Below, one piece after another: positions 26,639-35,932 of a stretch of DNA of 64,000 bases. The stretch is from Enterococcus montenegrensis (lineage in GTDB: Bacteria > Bacillota > Bacilli > Lactobacillales > Enterococcaceae): contig NZ_CP120467.1 in assembly GCF_029983095.1 (NCBI RefSeq), positions 2,402,501 through 2,466,500 of the forward strand. Direction: 5' to 3'. The notes under the pieces are model-generated. The model searched no databases and was not told the DNA's origin. It saw only the letters and a program-made list of their open reading frames with translations. A program made the position numbers and the translations under genes. The first letter of the stretch is position 1; each line of letters begins with the position of its first letter.

Positions 26639-27320
26639 AATCTTCTTTTGGTACCGGTTGTAGTACGCCATCGGTCATCTTCAAGACCCGGTCACTCCAC
26701 TGCGTCATGCGTGGATCATGGGTGACCATGATCGTAGCTTTTTTATTTTGATGGGCTTCTTTTACCAATAATTTTACTACTTCAAAGGCGTGATCCGTAT
26801 CCAAAGAAGCAGTCGGCTCATCTGCCAAAATCACGCTTGGATCATTATACAAGGCCCGTCCAATTGCAACCCGTTGCCGTTCACCGCCAGATAAGTCGCG
26901 GGGATATTTATCCTTTAGGTCAAAAATATCCAATGAACGTAAAATTGTTTCGACCTTTTCTTTGTCCAAATTAGATTTTTTAACTTTATCTACTAAGAAA
27001 AATTGTTCCTCGATTTTTAAAAAAGGAATTAAATTAGATGCTTGTAAAATAAAGCCGATTTCTTTGAAACGCAGTTGACTACGTTTTTTTTCATTTAGAT
27101 TCGTAAAATCATGTCCATTGATTAAGATGCTCCCACTAGAAGGTGTCTGTAAGCCACCAGCAATGGTCAAAAAGGTGCTTTTCCCAGAGCCCGAAGGACC
27201 AATAATCGAGACAAATTCTCCTGGTTGAACAGCAAAATCAATTCCTTTTAAAGCGGTAATTTGTGTATGTCCGCTACCAAAAACTTTTTTGACATTATTC
27301 ATTTCTAAAGCATTTTCCAT
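26637..27320 (-). CDS. hrtA: ABC exporter ATPase, HrtA-like (heme efflux type)
   Basis: This 227-residue MacB/LolD-type ATPase has Walker A GPSGSGKST, signature LSGGERQRVAIGRAL, Walker B VILADEPTASLD and switch VTHDPRM. It pairs with the FtsX-like permease gene that ends four bases upstream. Enterococci and lactococci encode HrtBA heme exporters controlled by a TetR-type heme sensor, and the permease-ATPase-TetR neighbourhood here fits that. The heme assignment is inference. The ATG at 27320 follows GGAGG; the longer TTG start overlaps that site. Confidence 0.78.
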   Translation of the reverse strand: MENALEMNNVKKVFGSGHTQITALKGIDFAVQPGEFVSIIGPSGSGKSTFLTIAGGLQTPSSGSILINGHDFTNLNEKKRSQLRFKEIGFILQASNLIPFLKIEEQFFLVDKVKKSNLDKEKVETILRSLDIFDLKDKYPRDLSGGERQRVAIGRALYNDPSVILADEPTASLDTDHAFEVVKLLVKEAHQNKKATIMVTHDPRMTQWSDRVLKMTDGVLQPVPKED

Positions 27321-27324
27321 ATTC

Positions 27325-28404
27325 TTAACCTCCAATGGCTGTAATTGGATCGACTTTGGTCACTGTTCTAATTGAGAACAAACCACCAACAACAGCTACA
27401 ACTAACAAGACGACACCGTATAACAACCAATCATTTACAACAATTTGAAACGGCATCGCACTTGGTAAAATCAGACTCGTTAAAAAGGCTAATAAAGCAG
27501 CTCCTAGCACCCCCATCACACCTACCATAAAGGATTGTGCAATAATTGATTTTGCGATAAAGCTAGTAGAAATACCTTCAGCTTTCATAATCCCAAAGGT
27601 CGCTGTCTTTTGCAGTGTCATCACGTACATGAAAATACCGATTACGGCAGCCACAACAATAAATAAGAAATAAATCATCCCATTCAAAGTTAAGTTTTGC
27701 GCAGAATAACCTGGAATTGCTTCAATAAAATCTGCCAAAGCTAGTGAATCCAGATCTTCTTTTTGTTCTGATGTAAAAGTAGGACGCCCTTTTTTTACTA
27801 AAATTCCATTAATTGGCGTCTTTGTTTTATCTTGTGGAATTTGACCATTGTATTTTACATTAACAAATGTTGCCGTATCAGAATAAATAACTGGCGTAAC
27901 TGTGTAATACGTCGCTTTGAAAATTCCAACGATCGTTAATTTTTCTTCGTATTTGCCAATCGTGATCTTATCGCCAATCTGATAACCCTCATCCGCTAAA
28001 TTTTGCGAAATAATAATATCATTTTTCTTTAGATTGCGATTACCTTTAGTGACTTTGGGTAACATAAACGCATCTGCGTCAGTTCCAAATAGCGTAATAT
28101 CGGTAGTTTTTTTATCTAATTTTGCAGCACCATTATAAATACTAATGGGCGCCTTCTTGCTGGTGGTAGCTACGTCATTAAAATCTTGTAACGTCAACTG
28201 GGAAGCATTTAGTGACTTATTCGCATCTTTGGCTAATACTACCGTGTCGGCCTGCCAGTCACCTGCTGCTTGCATAAATTCTTGTGCCAATCCCGACGCT
28301 AAGCCCGACAACAAGAAAACTACGTAAGAAACTAGCAGCATAATGCCAATGATTAGGCCATAGCGTAACTTCGCATAGCGCATTTCTTTAATTGCTAAAA
28401 ACAT
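27325..28404 (-). CDS. hrtB: FtsX-like ABC exporter permease, HrtB-like
   Basis: This 359-residue permease has one N-terminal span (about residues 15-37), a large extracytoplasmic domain (to about residue 235) and three C-terminal spans. This is the MacB/FtsX layout used by HrtB. The N-terminus MFLAIKEMRYAKLRYG is typical of the HrtB/DevC group. Together with the ATPase it would extrude a hydrophobic toxic molecule, probably heme. Three in-frame ATGs lie close together; the third (28404) has the best spacing to AAAGGA. A promoter with an operator-like dyad lies upstream. Confidence 0.75.
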   Translation of the reverse strand: MFLAIKEMRYAKLRYGLIIGIMLLVSYVVFLLSGLASGLAQEFMQAAGDWQADTVVLAKDANKSLNASQLTLQDFNDVATTSKKAPISIYNGAAKLDKKTTDITLFGTDADAFMLPKVTKGNRNLKKNDIIISQNLADEGYQIGDKITIGKYEEKLTIVGIFKATYYTVTPVIYSDTATFVNVKYNGQIPQDKTKTPINGILVKKGRPTFTSEQKEDLDSLALADFIEAIPGYSAQNLTLNGMIYFLFIVVAAVIGIFMYVMTLQKTATFGIMKAEGISTSFIAKSIIAQSFMVGVMGVLGAALLAFLTSLILPSAMPFQIVVNDWLLYGVVLLVVAVVGGLFSIRTVTKVDPITAIGG

Positions 28405-28450
28405 ATTCATCATCCTTTATTTACAATTTCATTAAGTACGGTATTCACTT

Positions 28451-28479
28451 TAAATGCTCAGTAACACTTTGTCACTAAT
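28451..28479 (-). promoter_or_regulatory. hrtBA promoter with a TetR-type operator over the -35
   Basis: On the minus strand GTGACA and TAAAGT are 17 bases apart. The dyad AGTGACAAAGTGTTACT (28460-28476; seven-base arms with one mismatch) covers the -35 region, a plausible operator for the TetR regulator encoded just upstream. Confidence 0.55.
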
Positions 28480-28724
28480 TCTGCTTGCCAATTGCAAATT
28501 ACTTAATATTTTCTTAATATTTATAAATACATGTGAAGTTCAATCTGCGCATAACACAAATGATTTCTAAAAATTTCCTGCAATTTATTTTCTGGTGTTT
28601 TGCCAACTTTAGTTTTACAACTATTCGAGTGTGAAATCTGACATGACGATATTTGTTGTAGAGCACTTTATTCTTGTCAAGATTTTATATTTTCTTATAG
28701 TCAAAAAAACAGATACCTGCTTTA
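28480..28724. other. Intergenic region upstream of hrtBA
   Basis: This AT-rich stretch lies between the hrtB promoter and the TetR gene's terminator. I see no ORF or RNA structure in it. Confidence 0.4.
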
Positions 28725-28748
28725 AAAAATAGCAAAATTACTATTTTT
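28725..28748 (-). terminator. Weak AT-rich terminator after the TetR gene
   Basis: An 8-bp stem AAAAATAG/CTATTTTT with a short T run on the minus strand. It is AT-only, hence weak. Confidence 0.4.
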
Positions 28749-28780
28749 AGCTGCAAATACCTGGTTTAATCTGAACTATT

Positions 28781-29383
28781 TTATTTTTGTTGAATACCCT
28801 GTTTAAGCCATTTAATCCGTAATTGGTAGACATCTACCAATTCTTTTTCACCCCAGTCATTTACAATAAAGGCAGTCAATACTTCCATCACTAAATCCAT
28901 AATTAAAAATAACAATTCTTGACTTTCTGCTAGCGTATCCAAGCTAATATCGTTCTTGATCAAAAGCTCTTGCCATTGCAAAACCATCGCATTCTGACCG
29001 TTATTATGACTATTGCGCTTGGCAAAAATGGTAGGATTGGCTGTTAACAACTGGATTTGTTGCCATTCTTTTGCTGTTTTATCTACTCCTGCGATTTTTT
29101 TCAAATAGGTTTTAATCCCGGCAAACAAATCATCTGACATCGTATAAACAAAAGTCAAAATTTCCCGATGAACAGCAACTGAAGCTTTTTGCACCACATA
29201 TTGGTGCGCATCTTCCAAATCATTAAAATATTTATAAAACGCTCCCCGTGACATCCCCATTTTTTCAACAATTTCAGATACTTTCACCTGAGAAATGTGA
29301 CGGTTGTAAAAAGTTGCCAATAAAATCATTTCAATTTTTTCCTGTTTATCAACAGTTAAATTCAAAAAAGTAGCTTTTGGCAT
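28781..29383 (-). CDS. TetR-family regulator, probable heme sensor of the HrtBA type
   Basis: This 200-residue TetR-type repressor has an N-terminal helix-turn-helix (VSEIVEKMGMSRGAFYKYFND, residues about 37-57) and a helical ligand-binding domain. It lies upstream of, and in the same direction as, the HrtBA-like exporter genes, the arrangement reported for the enterococcal heme sensor FhtR; that identity is inferred from context, not demonstrated. It begins 13 bases after proC with a GGAGGGG ribosome site, so it is probably co-transcribed with proC. Confidence 0.75.
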   Translation of the reverse strand: MPKATFLNLTVDKQEKIEMILLATFYNRHISQVKVSEIVEKMGMSRGAFYKYFNDLEDAHQYVVQKASVAVHREILTFVYTMSDDLFAGIKTYLKKIAGVDKTAKEWQQIQLLTANPTIFAKRNSHNNGQNAMVLQWQELLIKNDISLDTLAESQELLFLIMDLVMEVLTAFIVNDWGEKELVDVYQLRIKWLKQGIQQK

Positions 29384-29396
29384 CTCATCCCCTCCG

Positions 29397-30200
29397 TTAT
29401 TTACCTAACTCTCGACTTTTTTTGGTTGCGGCACTCACAGCTTTCATTGCTGCAGCACGTAGCCCTTCTGTCTCTAATACTTTTACGCCGGCAATTGTCG
29501 TTCCACCAGGTGAAGTGACGCGATCTTTTAAAACAGCTGGATGTTCTTTTGTTGCCACTACCATTTTTGCGGCACCAAGAACCGTTTGTGCTGCAAATTC
29601 ATAAGCCGCTTCTCGCGGCATTCCCTCAAAAACGGCACCATCAGCTAACGCCTCAATAAACAGATAAACAAACGCCGGTCCGGAACCACTTAGCCCCGTT
29701 ACAACATCCATCATTTTTTCAGGCACAGCCACGGCTTTGCCAAAACTACTAAAAATCGCCAAAGTTTGCGCTAATTCTTCCTCGGTAACGTTTTGATTGG
29801 CACAAACAGCTGACATCCCCTCACCAACTAAGGCCGGTGTGTTAGGCATCACCCGTAAAATTTTCTGGTCTTCTCCAAGATAATCAGCGATTGTCTCTAT
29901 TGTAACTCCTGCAGCAATACAAATTACTAATTGCTCTTTTTTAATAACTTTGGCTACTTGCGGTAAAACTTTAGGTAAAACATCTGGCTTAACTGCGAAA
30001 ATGATACTATCACTTTTTTTAATTAACGTATCAGCAGCTTGAAGTGTTCTCACACCAAAATCTTTATTGATTTTTTCTAGGGTAGGCGCATATGCATCAT
30101 AGACAAAGATATCAGCTTTATCATATAGCTTTGCCTGTAATAGTCCCAAAAGCATCGCCTGCCCCATATTTCCCCCACCATAAAACCCAATTGTTCCCAT
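29397..30200 (-). CDS. proC: Pyrroline-5-carboxylate reductase
   Basis: This 267-residue enzyme catalyses the last step of proline synthesis, reducing pyrroline-5-carboxylate with NAD(P)H. The dinucleotide-binding motif GFYGGGNMGQAM is at the N-terminus. The family signature near the C-terminus reads LKDRVTSPGGTTIAGVKVLE. The ATG at 30200 is eight bases after GAGGG. No other proline genes lie beside it; a TetR regulator gene follows 13 bases later. Confidence 0.95.
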   Translation of the reverse strand: MGTIGFYGGGNMGQAMLLGLLQAKLYDKADIFVYDAYAPTLEKINKDFGVRTLQAADTLIKKSDSIIFAVKPDVLPKVLPQVAKVIKKEQLVICIAAGVTIETIADYLGEDQKILRVMPNTPALVGEGMSAVCANQNVTEEELAQTLAIFSSFGKAVAVPEKMMDVVTGLSGSGPAFVYLFIEALADGAVFEGMPREAAYEFAAQTVLGAAKMVVATKEHPAVLKDRVTSPGGTTIAGVKVLETEGLRAAAMKAVSAATKKSRELGK

Positions 30201-30303
30201 TTCCTTCACCCTCTCTTTGCTTTAAGTTTGCTATATTTTTTCATAAAAAGCTACTGTCAGGTGAATTTTTATTTGCTATGTACATCATAAAAAACATCCT
30301 ATA

Positions 30304-30354
30304 AAACACGATTAACTTAAAACTTCATTACCTAGTTTTAAGCTAATCGTGTTT
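30304..30354 (-). terminator. Terminator of the GH65 locus
   Basis: Long arms (30304-30323 and 30335-30354, one mismatch) lie just beyond the last GH65 gene. The minus-strand tail is TTTTATAGG. Confidence 0.7.
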
Positions 30355-30364
30355 AAAAGACGCC

Positions 30365-32545
30365 TTATGGATTATTTTTTTTTGAAATGCGCGGTGTCTT
30401 TCCAGCTTCAATTTCAATATGGTAGCTTTCTCCATTAAAAATAGTATTAAAAGCCAGACGTTGCCATGATTTTGGTAATTTGGGAGTGACTTGCAACTGG
30501 TTGTTTTTCACAGACAAACCACCAAATCCTTTTATAGCTGCTAGCCACGCCCCGCCGTTAGCAGCAGGATGGGTACCACCAATATAAATTGTTCCCGCAT
30601 ATTGTTTTGTCTCTCCAGTTAAGTCAACAGTGGCCGTTTTCATAAAATAAGGATAGGCCCAGTCTTGATTATCAAACTGGCAAGCAACTAAAGCATAGAT
30701 ACAAGCACTCAATGAAGATCCATGTTCGGTTCTTGGCTCGTAGTATTCCCAATTTTTTTGAATTTCACTTTTCGTGTAGTCTTCGCCAAATAGATGCAGC
30801 ATAAAAATAACATCTGCCTGCTTAATAACCTGGGTATCTGCAGCAACACCATATGCGCCACCCCAATACTCTTTGTCATCTAGCAACCGCTTTCTTACTG
30901 CTGTAACCGAAACATCTTCTAAAGAAAAATAATTGTCAAATTGTTCGATTATTTCTGCATCATTTGGCTGTGGTACATAAATTTCATTATAAAATCGTTG
31001 AAATTTTTCTTTATCTATTTCCATTAATTCTGTTGCCGTTAAAATTTCAGCCAAATCTTCTGGCGCATTTTCAGCTAACATTTCCCATAAATCCAAAGCA
31101 ATTTTCATTGTTTTTTGTGCAAGTTTATTGGTATAGGCATTATTGTAAACTCGTTCATGATATTCGTCTGGCCCGATTACATCAATTAATTCAAAGCGAT
31201 TTTTTTCGACTTTATAATACGCATAAGAATAATAAAATTTGGCACATTCAAAAATAACTTGTGCACCACCTTTTAAAAGCAGTTCTAAATCCTTTGTATA
31301 TTCATAGTATTGCCAAAAAGCATACGCAATATCACCAGAAATGTGAATTTGTTTATCCCGAAAATAAGTTCGCATTGGCCGCTTGGTAAACACATCGACC
31401 ACATTGTAATCAGATGTTGCATCTTGACCTAATTCTTGACTTTCCCATGCGTAAAAAGCACCATTAAATCCGTACTCTTTTGCTTTAGCTAATGCGCCAG
31501 GAAGTGTATAAATGCGATACGATAAAATATTTTTAGCAACTTCTGGCAAAACATGCATAAAAAATGGGAGCATAAACATTTCAGTATCCCAAAAAATTGC
31601 ACCCTTATAGGTTTGCCCAGATAAACCACGAGCTGGGATAGAAACCGGATCGGAATGTCTCGGTGCAATGGATAACAAGTGATAAAGACTATATCGAATT
31701 GCCTCTTGGGCTTTACTGTCGCCATCAATTTCTACATCCGCTTTTTCCCACAGACCTTTCCAAATCTGCGTATGTTCTTTTTTCAAACTAGCAAAGTCCA
31801 TTGCAAAAGCCACATCTAATTCTTTTTTGGCAGCCTCTTTGGGATTTTGACAGTCATTAGCATTAAAAGTTGTTGCAAAAATATGAAAAGTTATCGGTTC
31901 AGGCGTTAGCGTGACCTCATAGTAGGCAAACTGCCCCTCTTTTTTTAAACAATTCAGTTTAGAAGCATTCACTGCTTGTGCTACTGTAATATTTTTGTGT
32001 TCCCTTTGCGTTTTGGCTGACAAAATAATCTGATCTGCTAAATCTTCTGTTTCAAAATTGATCAAATGTGGGCCATTAATATCCCAAACTGCTGTATCAA
32101 TCCCAATTTTCACTTGTAATGTTATTGGCTTTTCAGCAGCTAGCGTTATCTCGTCTGCCATTAAATGCAGTCGCTTCATATGCAAAAAACGTTCAGCTTG
32201 AAGAGTGATCGTGTTTTCGTTATAAGAAAAAGCAGTTTTTCTTATATGCAAACCTTGTTGATAGTCTAATGTCTGCTGATGAAATGACGGTTTTAGCGTT
32301 AGTAAGCTGATTTCAGTTGCTTGGTCAAAAATCTTAAAAAATAGGCCATTTGGTGCATTTACTGGTTCACGCCATTTATCTCCGACTTGATCATACAAGC
32401 CTAAAATAGTATTTGCAGCTAATTGTTCAGCACCATACTCTTCCATTGTACCGCGATAGCCCATATAACCATTTGCCAAGAGAAACTTATTGCCATTTGA
32501 AACAATTTGGTTAGGATCATAACCTGCTCTAACTTGCCAAGACAT
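30365..32545 (-). CDS. GH65 glycoside phosphorylase (second of two)
   Basis: This 726-residue glycoside hydrolase family 65 protein has the catalytic glutamate in VIGPDEYHERVYNNAYTN, the phosphate-binding region EHGSSLSACIY and the (alpha/alpha)6 barrel layout. GH65 inverting phosphorylases split alpha-linked glucosides (maltose, trehalose, kojibiose, nigerose and others) with phosphate to beta-glucose 1-phosphate. The linkage cannot be told by eye. Only moderate resemblance to the neighbouring paralogue suggests a different substrate. The ATG has GGAGG seven bases upstream, and the gap to the other GH65 gene is 11 bases. Confidence 0.85.
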   Translation of the reverse strand: MSWQVRAGYDPNQIVSNGNKFLLANGYMGYRGTMEEYGAEQLAANTILGLYDQVGDKWREPVNAPNGLFFKIFDQATEISLLTLKPSFHQQTLDYQQGLHIRKTAFSYNENTITLQAERFLHMKRLHLMADEITLAAEKPITLQVKIGIDTAVWDINGPHLINFETEDLADQIILSAKTQREHKNITVAQAVNASKLNCLKKEGQFAYYEVTLTPEPITFHIFATTFNANDCQNPKEAAKKELDVAFAMDFASLKKEHTQIWKGLWEKADVEIDGDSKAQEAIRYSLYHLLSIAPRHSDPVSIPARGLSGQTYKGAIFWDTEMFMLPFFMHVLPEVAKNILSYRIYTLPGALAKAKEYGFNGAFYAWESQELGQDATSDYNVVDVFTKRPMRTYFRDKQIHISGDIAYAFWQYYEYTKDLELLLKGGAQVIFECAKFYYSYAYYKVEKNRFELIDVIGPDEYHERVYNNAYTNKLAQKTMKIALDLWEMLAENAPEDLAEILTATELMEIDKEKFQRFYNEIYVPQPNDAEIIEQFDNYFSLEDVSVTAVRKRLLDDKEYWGGAYGVAADTQVIKQADVIFMLHLFGEDYTKSEIQKNWEYYEPRTEHGSSLSACIYALVACQFDNQDWAYPYFMKTATVDLTGETKQYAGTIYIGGTHPAANGGAWLAAIKGFGGLSVKNNQLQVTPKLPKSWQRLAFNTIFNGESYHIEIEAGKTPRISKKNNP

Positions 32546-32556
32546 CTAAGTTCCTC

Positions 32557-34845
32557 CTAATAGTTTCTTTTAATTTCATAGACTTCATCATTTAATGTAA
32601 CAGCTTTATCATAGAGACTTAATGTGATATCAGGACCAGTAATTTTGGTTAATGAAACGAATTTTTGGCTTACTTTGACGGCAATCAATGCGTTTTTGTA
32701 GGTAAACTTAAATTCATAATCATGCCAATTTTCCGGAATAGTTGGATTTAACTGAAGTATTGGACCATCCGTTCTAACACCGCCAAAGCCATAAACGATA
32801 TTCATCCAAGCTGCTGCAATAGAAGTTGTATGCAAACCTTCTCGTGTATTGCGATTATAATTATCCAAATCCATACGGGTTGCAAAACCAAAAAATTCGT
32901 ATGCCGCCTCGTTTTTTCCCAATTCCGCTGCTAAGATAGAGTGGATTGAAGGTGACAATGACGACTCATGGATCGTTTTGGGTTCATAAAACTCATAGTT
33001 GACTTTCTTAGATTCAAAAGAAAAATCTTGATTATACAAAAATTGAAACATTAAAACATCCGGTTGTTTGATCATGTCATTACGATAAATGCGATCATAG
33101 GACCAATGATGATACAACGGAAAATCTTCAATTGGAATTTCTTGAATATCAAGATGTGGCAATTTGAAAAATCCATCATGCTGTTCAATCACGCCATCTT
33201 CTCTTATTAACATCAGTGTTTTATCTGCGCACAATTTCCATAACTCTTGTTCTTCTTGCGTCAATTGCAATTCACTGATTAACTCTATTTTTCTTTCAGG
33301 TTTTACTCTTGCAATCTCACTTAACGTTTGTAACGTATATTCAAATGTCTTTTTAGCCATGTAATTCGTATAACCATTATGATTTACCATCATTTGAAAT
33401 TCATCCGGCCCCATCACACCAAAGAAGCCAAATTCTCCAGTTGGACTAAAATCACCCCGGCTAGCCAAAAAGCGACATATTTCAATTAACATTTCAATTC
33501 CATGACCGTATAAAAATTCTGTGTCGTCTGACAAATTCATATAATGAAAAATACCATAAGCGACGCCGGTACTTGGCTGAAACTGAAGACTGGCATGTTG
33601 CCACAGATCACTTGCTTCATGACCGTTTAATGTTGCAATCGGATAACAAGCCCCCTTACAATCCAATTCAGTTGCTCGCAGTCGTGCTTGGGACAATGTC
33701 TCATAGCGAAATTCTAATAAATTTTTTGCTGCATCTAAATTGTTCAACAAATAAAATGGTAAACAACAAGTTTCTGTATCCCAAAATGCCAATCCCCCAT
33801 AGGATTCACCTGTTAAACCTTTTGCGCCAATATTGTTGGTTTTATTTTGTCCATGATACGTCTGTTGTAATTGAAAAATACAAAATCGAATCCCTTGTTG
33901 ATTCAGTTCATCCCCATTAATGGTAATATCATATTTTTCCCAAACTTTCTTCCAATAGACTTTTTGATTAATCTTAGTTTGCTCATAGCTAATTTGTTGT
34001 TGTCTTTGACTGTCACGAATACCTTTTTGCCATAATTTTTCTGTCGCAATAGGAGTTTTGCTGACAATATTGTTCACGTGTTTTTCTACTTCAAAACAAT
34101 TATCACGACTAAGTTTAACGTTAAACTTACGACCGATAAATTTATCCCTCGTCACGACTTCACTTGACAGGGATTGATTGTTTTTTAGATAAAAGCCACT
34201 AAAAACTTTTTGTTTGGTTGTTAGCGTTTCTCCTAGAATTCCAGTCGTTTCTCCAACTGTATCTTTTTTTATTTCTCGCCAAAAATTTTGTCCTTGTGAA
34301 ACATGTTCACTATTAAAGTCAGCCCCTAATGTAAGCTCCAACTCTACGTTCTCGGCTTTAGTACATACAGAGATTTTTTGATAGCCCCATTGTGCTTGCT
34401 CCATATCCAAAAATCGTTCGAACTTAAAGAATACTTCTTTATCTGTTCCTGTTGTAATCTGGAAACTCCGAGTTAAAATACCACTACGTAAATCCAGTTC
34501 ACGGTAATAATCCCTAACAGCAACACGATTTAAATCCAAACGTTGTCCATCAATGATAATTTCCGTCTTTAACCAGTCAACTGCATTTACCATAAAATGA
34601 CTACGTTTAACAATTCCCTTATACTGTACCCGATTTTCTTCCGGACTATTTTCATAAATGCCATTAAAATAACTGCCGAGTAAAGTAGCGCCAGAAAAAC
34701 CTTCTTCAAAATAACCTCTGACGCCCATATATTCATTTCCTAATGCAAAAATCGCCTCTGAAACTTCGCTCCGATTTTTATCGAATCCTTTTTCGGCAAT
34801 CTTCCATAGATCTAATTGGTAATAAAGATCTGCCACTTTTGCCAT
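32557..34845 (-). CDS. GH65 glycoside phosphorylase (first of two)
   Basis: This 762-residue GH65 protein is close in length to maltose phosphorylases. The catalytic acid is in VMGPDEFQMMVNHNGYTN, and the phosphate-site segment is IHESSLSPSIHS. It follows lacI by 11 bases and precedes a second GH65 gene, so the locus encodes sequential or alternative phosphorolysis of imported oligosaccharides in the cytoplasm. An unusual feature is a perfect LacI-type operator palindrome within its coding sequence at 34111-34128 (encoding KFNVKL). Maltose phosphorylase is the likeliest activity but this is not proven. Confidence 0.85.
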   Translation of the reverse strand: MAKVADLYYQLDLWKIAEKGFDKNRSEVSEAIFALGNEYMGVRGYFEEGFSGATLLGSYFNGIYENSPEENRVQYKGIVKRSHFMVNAVDWLKTEIIIDGQRLDLNRVAVRDYYRELDLRSGILTRSFQITTGTDKEVFFKFERFLDMEQAQWGYQKISVCTKAENVELELTLGADFNSEHVSQGQNFWREIKKDTVGETTGILGETLTTKQKVFSGFYLKNNQSLSSEVVTRDKFIGRKFNVKLSRDNCFEVEKHVNNIVSKTPIATEKLWQKGIRDSQRQQQISYEQTKINQKVYWKKVWEKYDITINGDELNQQGIRFCIFQLQQTYHGQNKTNNIGAKGLTGESYGGLAFWDTETCCLPFYLLNNLDAAKNLLEFRYETLSQARLRATELDCKGACYPIATLNGHEASDLWQHASLQFQPSTGVAYGIFHYMNLSDDTEFLYGHGIEMLIEICRFLASRGDFSPTGEFGFFGVMGPDEFQMMVNHNGYTNYMAKKTFEYTLQTLSEIARVKPERKIELISELQLTQEEQELWKLCADKTLMLIREDGVIEQHDGFFKLPHLDIQEIPIEDFPLYHHWSYDRIYRNDMIKQPDVLMFQFLYNQDFSFESKKVNYEFYEPKTIHESSLSPSIHSILAAELGKNEAAYEFFGFATRMDLDNYNRNTREGLHTTSIAAAWMNIVYGFGGVRTDGPILQLNPTIPENWHDYEFKFTYKNALIAVKVSQKFVSLTKITGPDITLSLYDKAVTLNDEVYEIKRNY
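34111..34128. promoter_or_regulatory. Intragenic LacI-type operator inside the first GH65 gene
   Basis: The perfect 18-bp palindrome AAGTTTAACGTTAAACTT has the same core as both operators at the binding-protein promoter 5 kb away. It is a candidate auxiliary operator for looping or for a road-block. Confidence 0.65.
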
Positions 34846-34856
34846 TTCTTCACTTC

Positions 34857-35888
34857 CTATTTCTTATTTTTATGTTCATAAACGGTTTTTCGAATCACCA
34901 ATTCGCTATTCAAATTGAATACTTCTGAATCTTTTTTTGTACCATCAATAACGGATACTAAAATTTCCATTGCCTTTTGTCCTTTGGCAAGCTGATCTAG
35001 TCTCACAGTTGTTAATGGTGGGTCATTTAAGGCCGCATATTTAATATCATCAAAACCAATAACAGAAATTTTTCGTTCATAAAAGATCTTATTTTCCTTA
35101 AGAAAATGAATCAACTGCATTGCCAAGTAATCCGCTGTAACCAAAATAGCTGTAAAAGATTCGCTAGTAGACAACAATAAATCAAAGTCTTCTTCTGTAA
35201 AAATTAATTTTTCATCAACATCGATACCATGCGCATTGAGTGCTGACATATAGCCAATGTAACGCTGTTGCACAACGCCAGATTGCGTCAAATCAAAATC
35301 ATAAGATAAAAATGCAATTTGTTCGTGTCCTTTTTGGATCAAATATTCTGTTGGTTTGTAAGCTGCATTAAAATCATCTGTATTCAAAAAGTACCGATCA
35401 GGATATTCGTGCAAATTATTGTAGACGCGCTCGTCAATATGCGTATCAATAAATACAATGGGAACGCTGATGCTTTCATTAATCAACTCGAAGAATGCTT
35501 GATTGAAACCAACGGCGATTAAACCATCAAACTTCCAATTTTTTTGAATATCTTCAATATCTTGTTGAGAGGTAATATTATGAATCAACGTAAAAAAACC
35601 TTTTTCTTTTGCAACACGTTCAATACCTTCTAAAACTTCAGAAACAAAAGGATCTGTGAAATCTAGACGGGGACGTTCAGAAAAATACAACAAGCCGATT
35701 AAATGTGAAGATGACTGAACTAAAGCACGTGCATTCATATTAGGAGAATAGTCATACTTTTTAATAATTTGATTAATCAGCTCTTTTTTCTCATCTGAAA
35801 CACGATTAGCCTTATTATTGATTACATTTGAAACAGTTGTCACGCTCACTCCTGCTTCTTCTGCAATTTTTTTTATGGTGATTTTCAT
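34857..35888 (-). CDS. LacI-family transcriptional regulator of the GH65/ABC locus
   Basis: This 343-residue LacI/GalR regulator has the N-terminal helix-turn-helix TIKKIAEEAGVSVTTVSNVINN, the hinge SPNMNARALVQSSS and a periplasmic-binding-like sugar domain. It sits between the importer and the phosphorylase genes, all on the same strand. The palindromes with core GTTTAACGTTAAAC at the binding-protein promoter and inside the GH65 gene are its likely operators. The inducer is probably the imported oligosaccharide. The ribosome site is AAAGGG. Confidence 0.9.
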   Translation of the reverse strand: MKITIKKIAEEAGVSVTTVSNVINNKANRVSDEKKELINQIIKKYDYSPNMNARALVQSSSHLIGLLYFSERPRLDFTDPFVSEVLEGIERVAKEKGFFTLIHNITSQQDIEDIQKNWKFDGLIAVGFNQAFFELINESISVPIVFIDTHIDERVYNNLHEYPDRYFLNTDDFNAAYKPTEYLIQKGHEQIAFLSYDFDLTQSGVVQQRYIGYMSALNAHGIDVDEKLIFTEEDFDLLLSTSESFTAILVTADYLAMQLIHFLKENKIFYERKISVIGFDDIKYAALNDPPLTTVRLDQLAKGQKAMEILVSVIDGTKKDSEVFNLNSELVIRKTVYEHKNKK

Positions 35889-35932
35889 GTTTCTTCGCCC
35901 TTTCTTTTTTCACTATCGCCTTTGGTTAGTTT

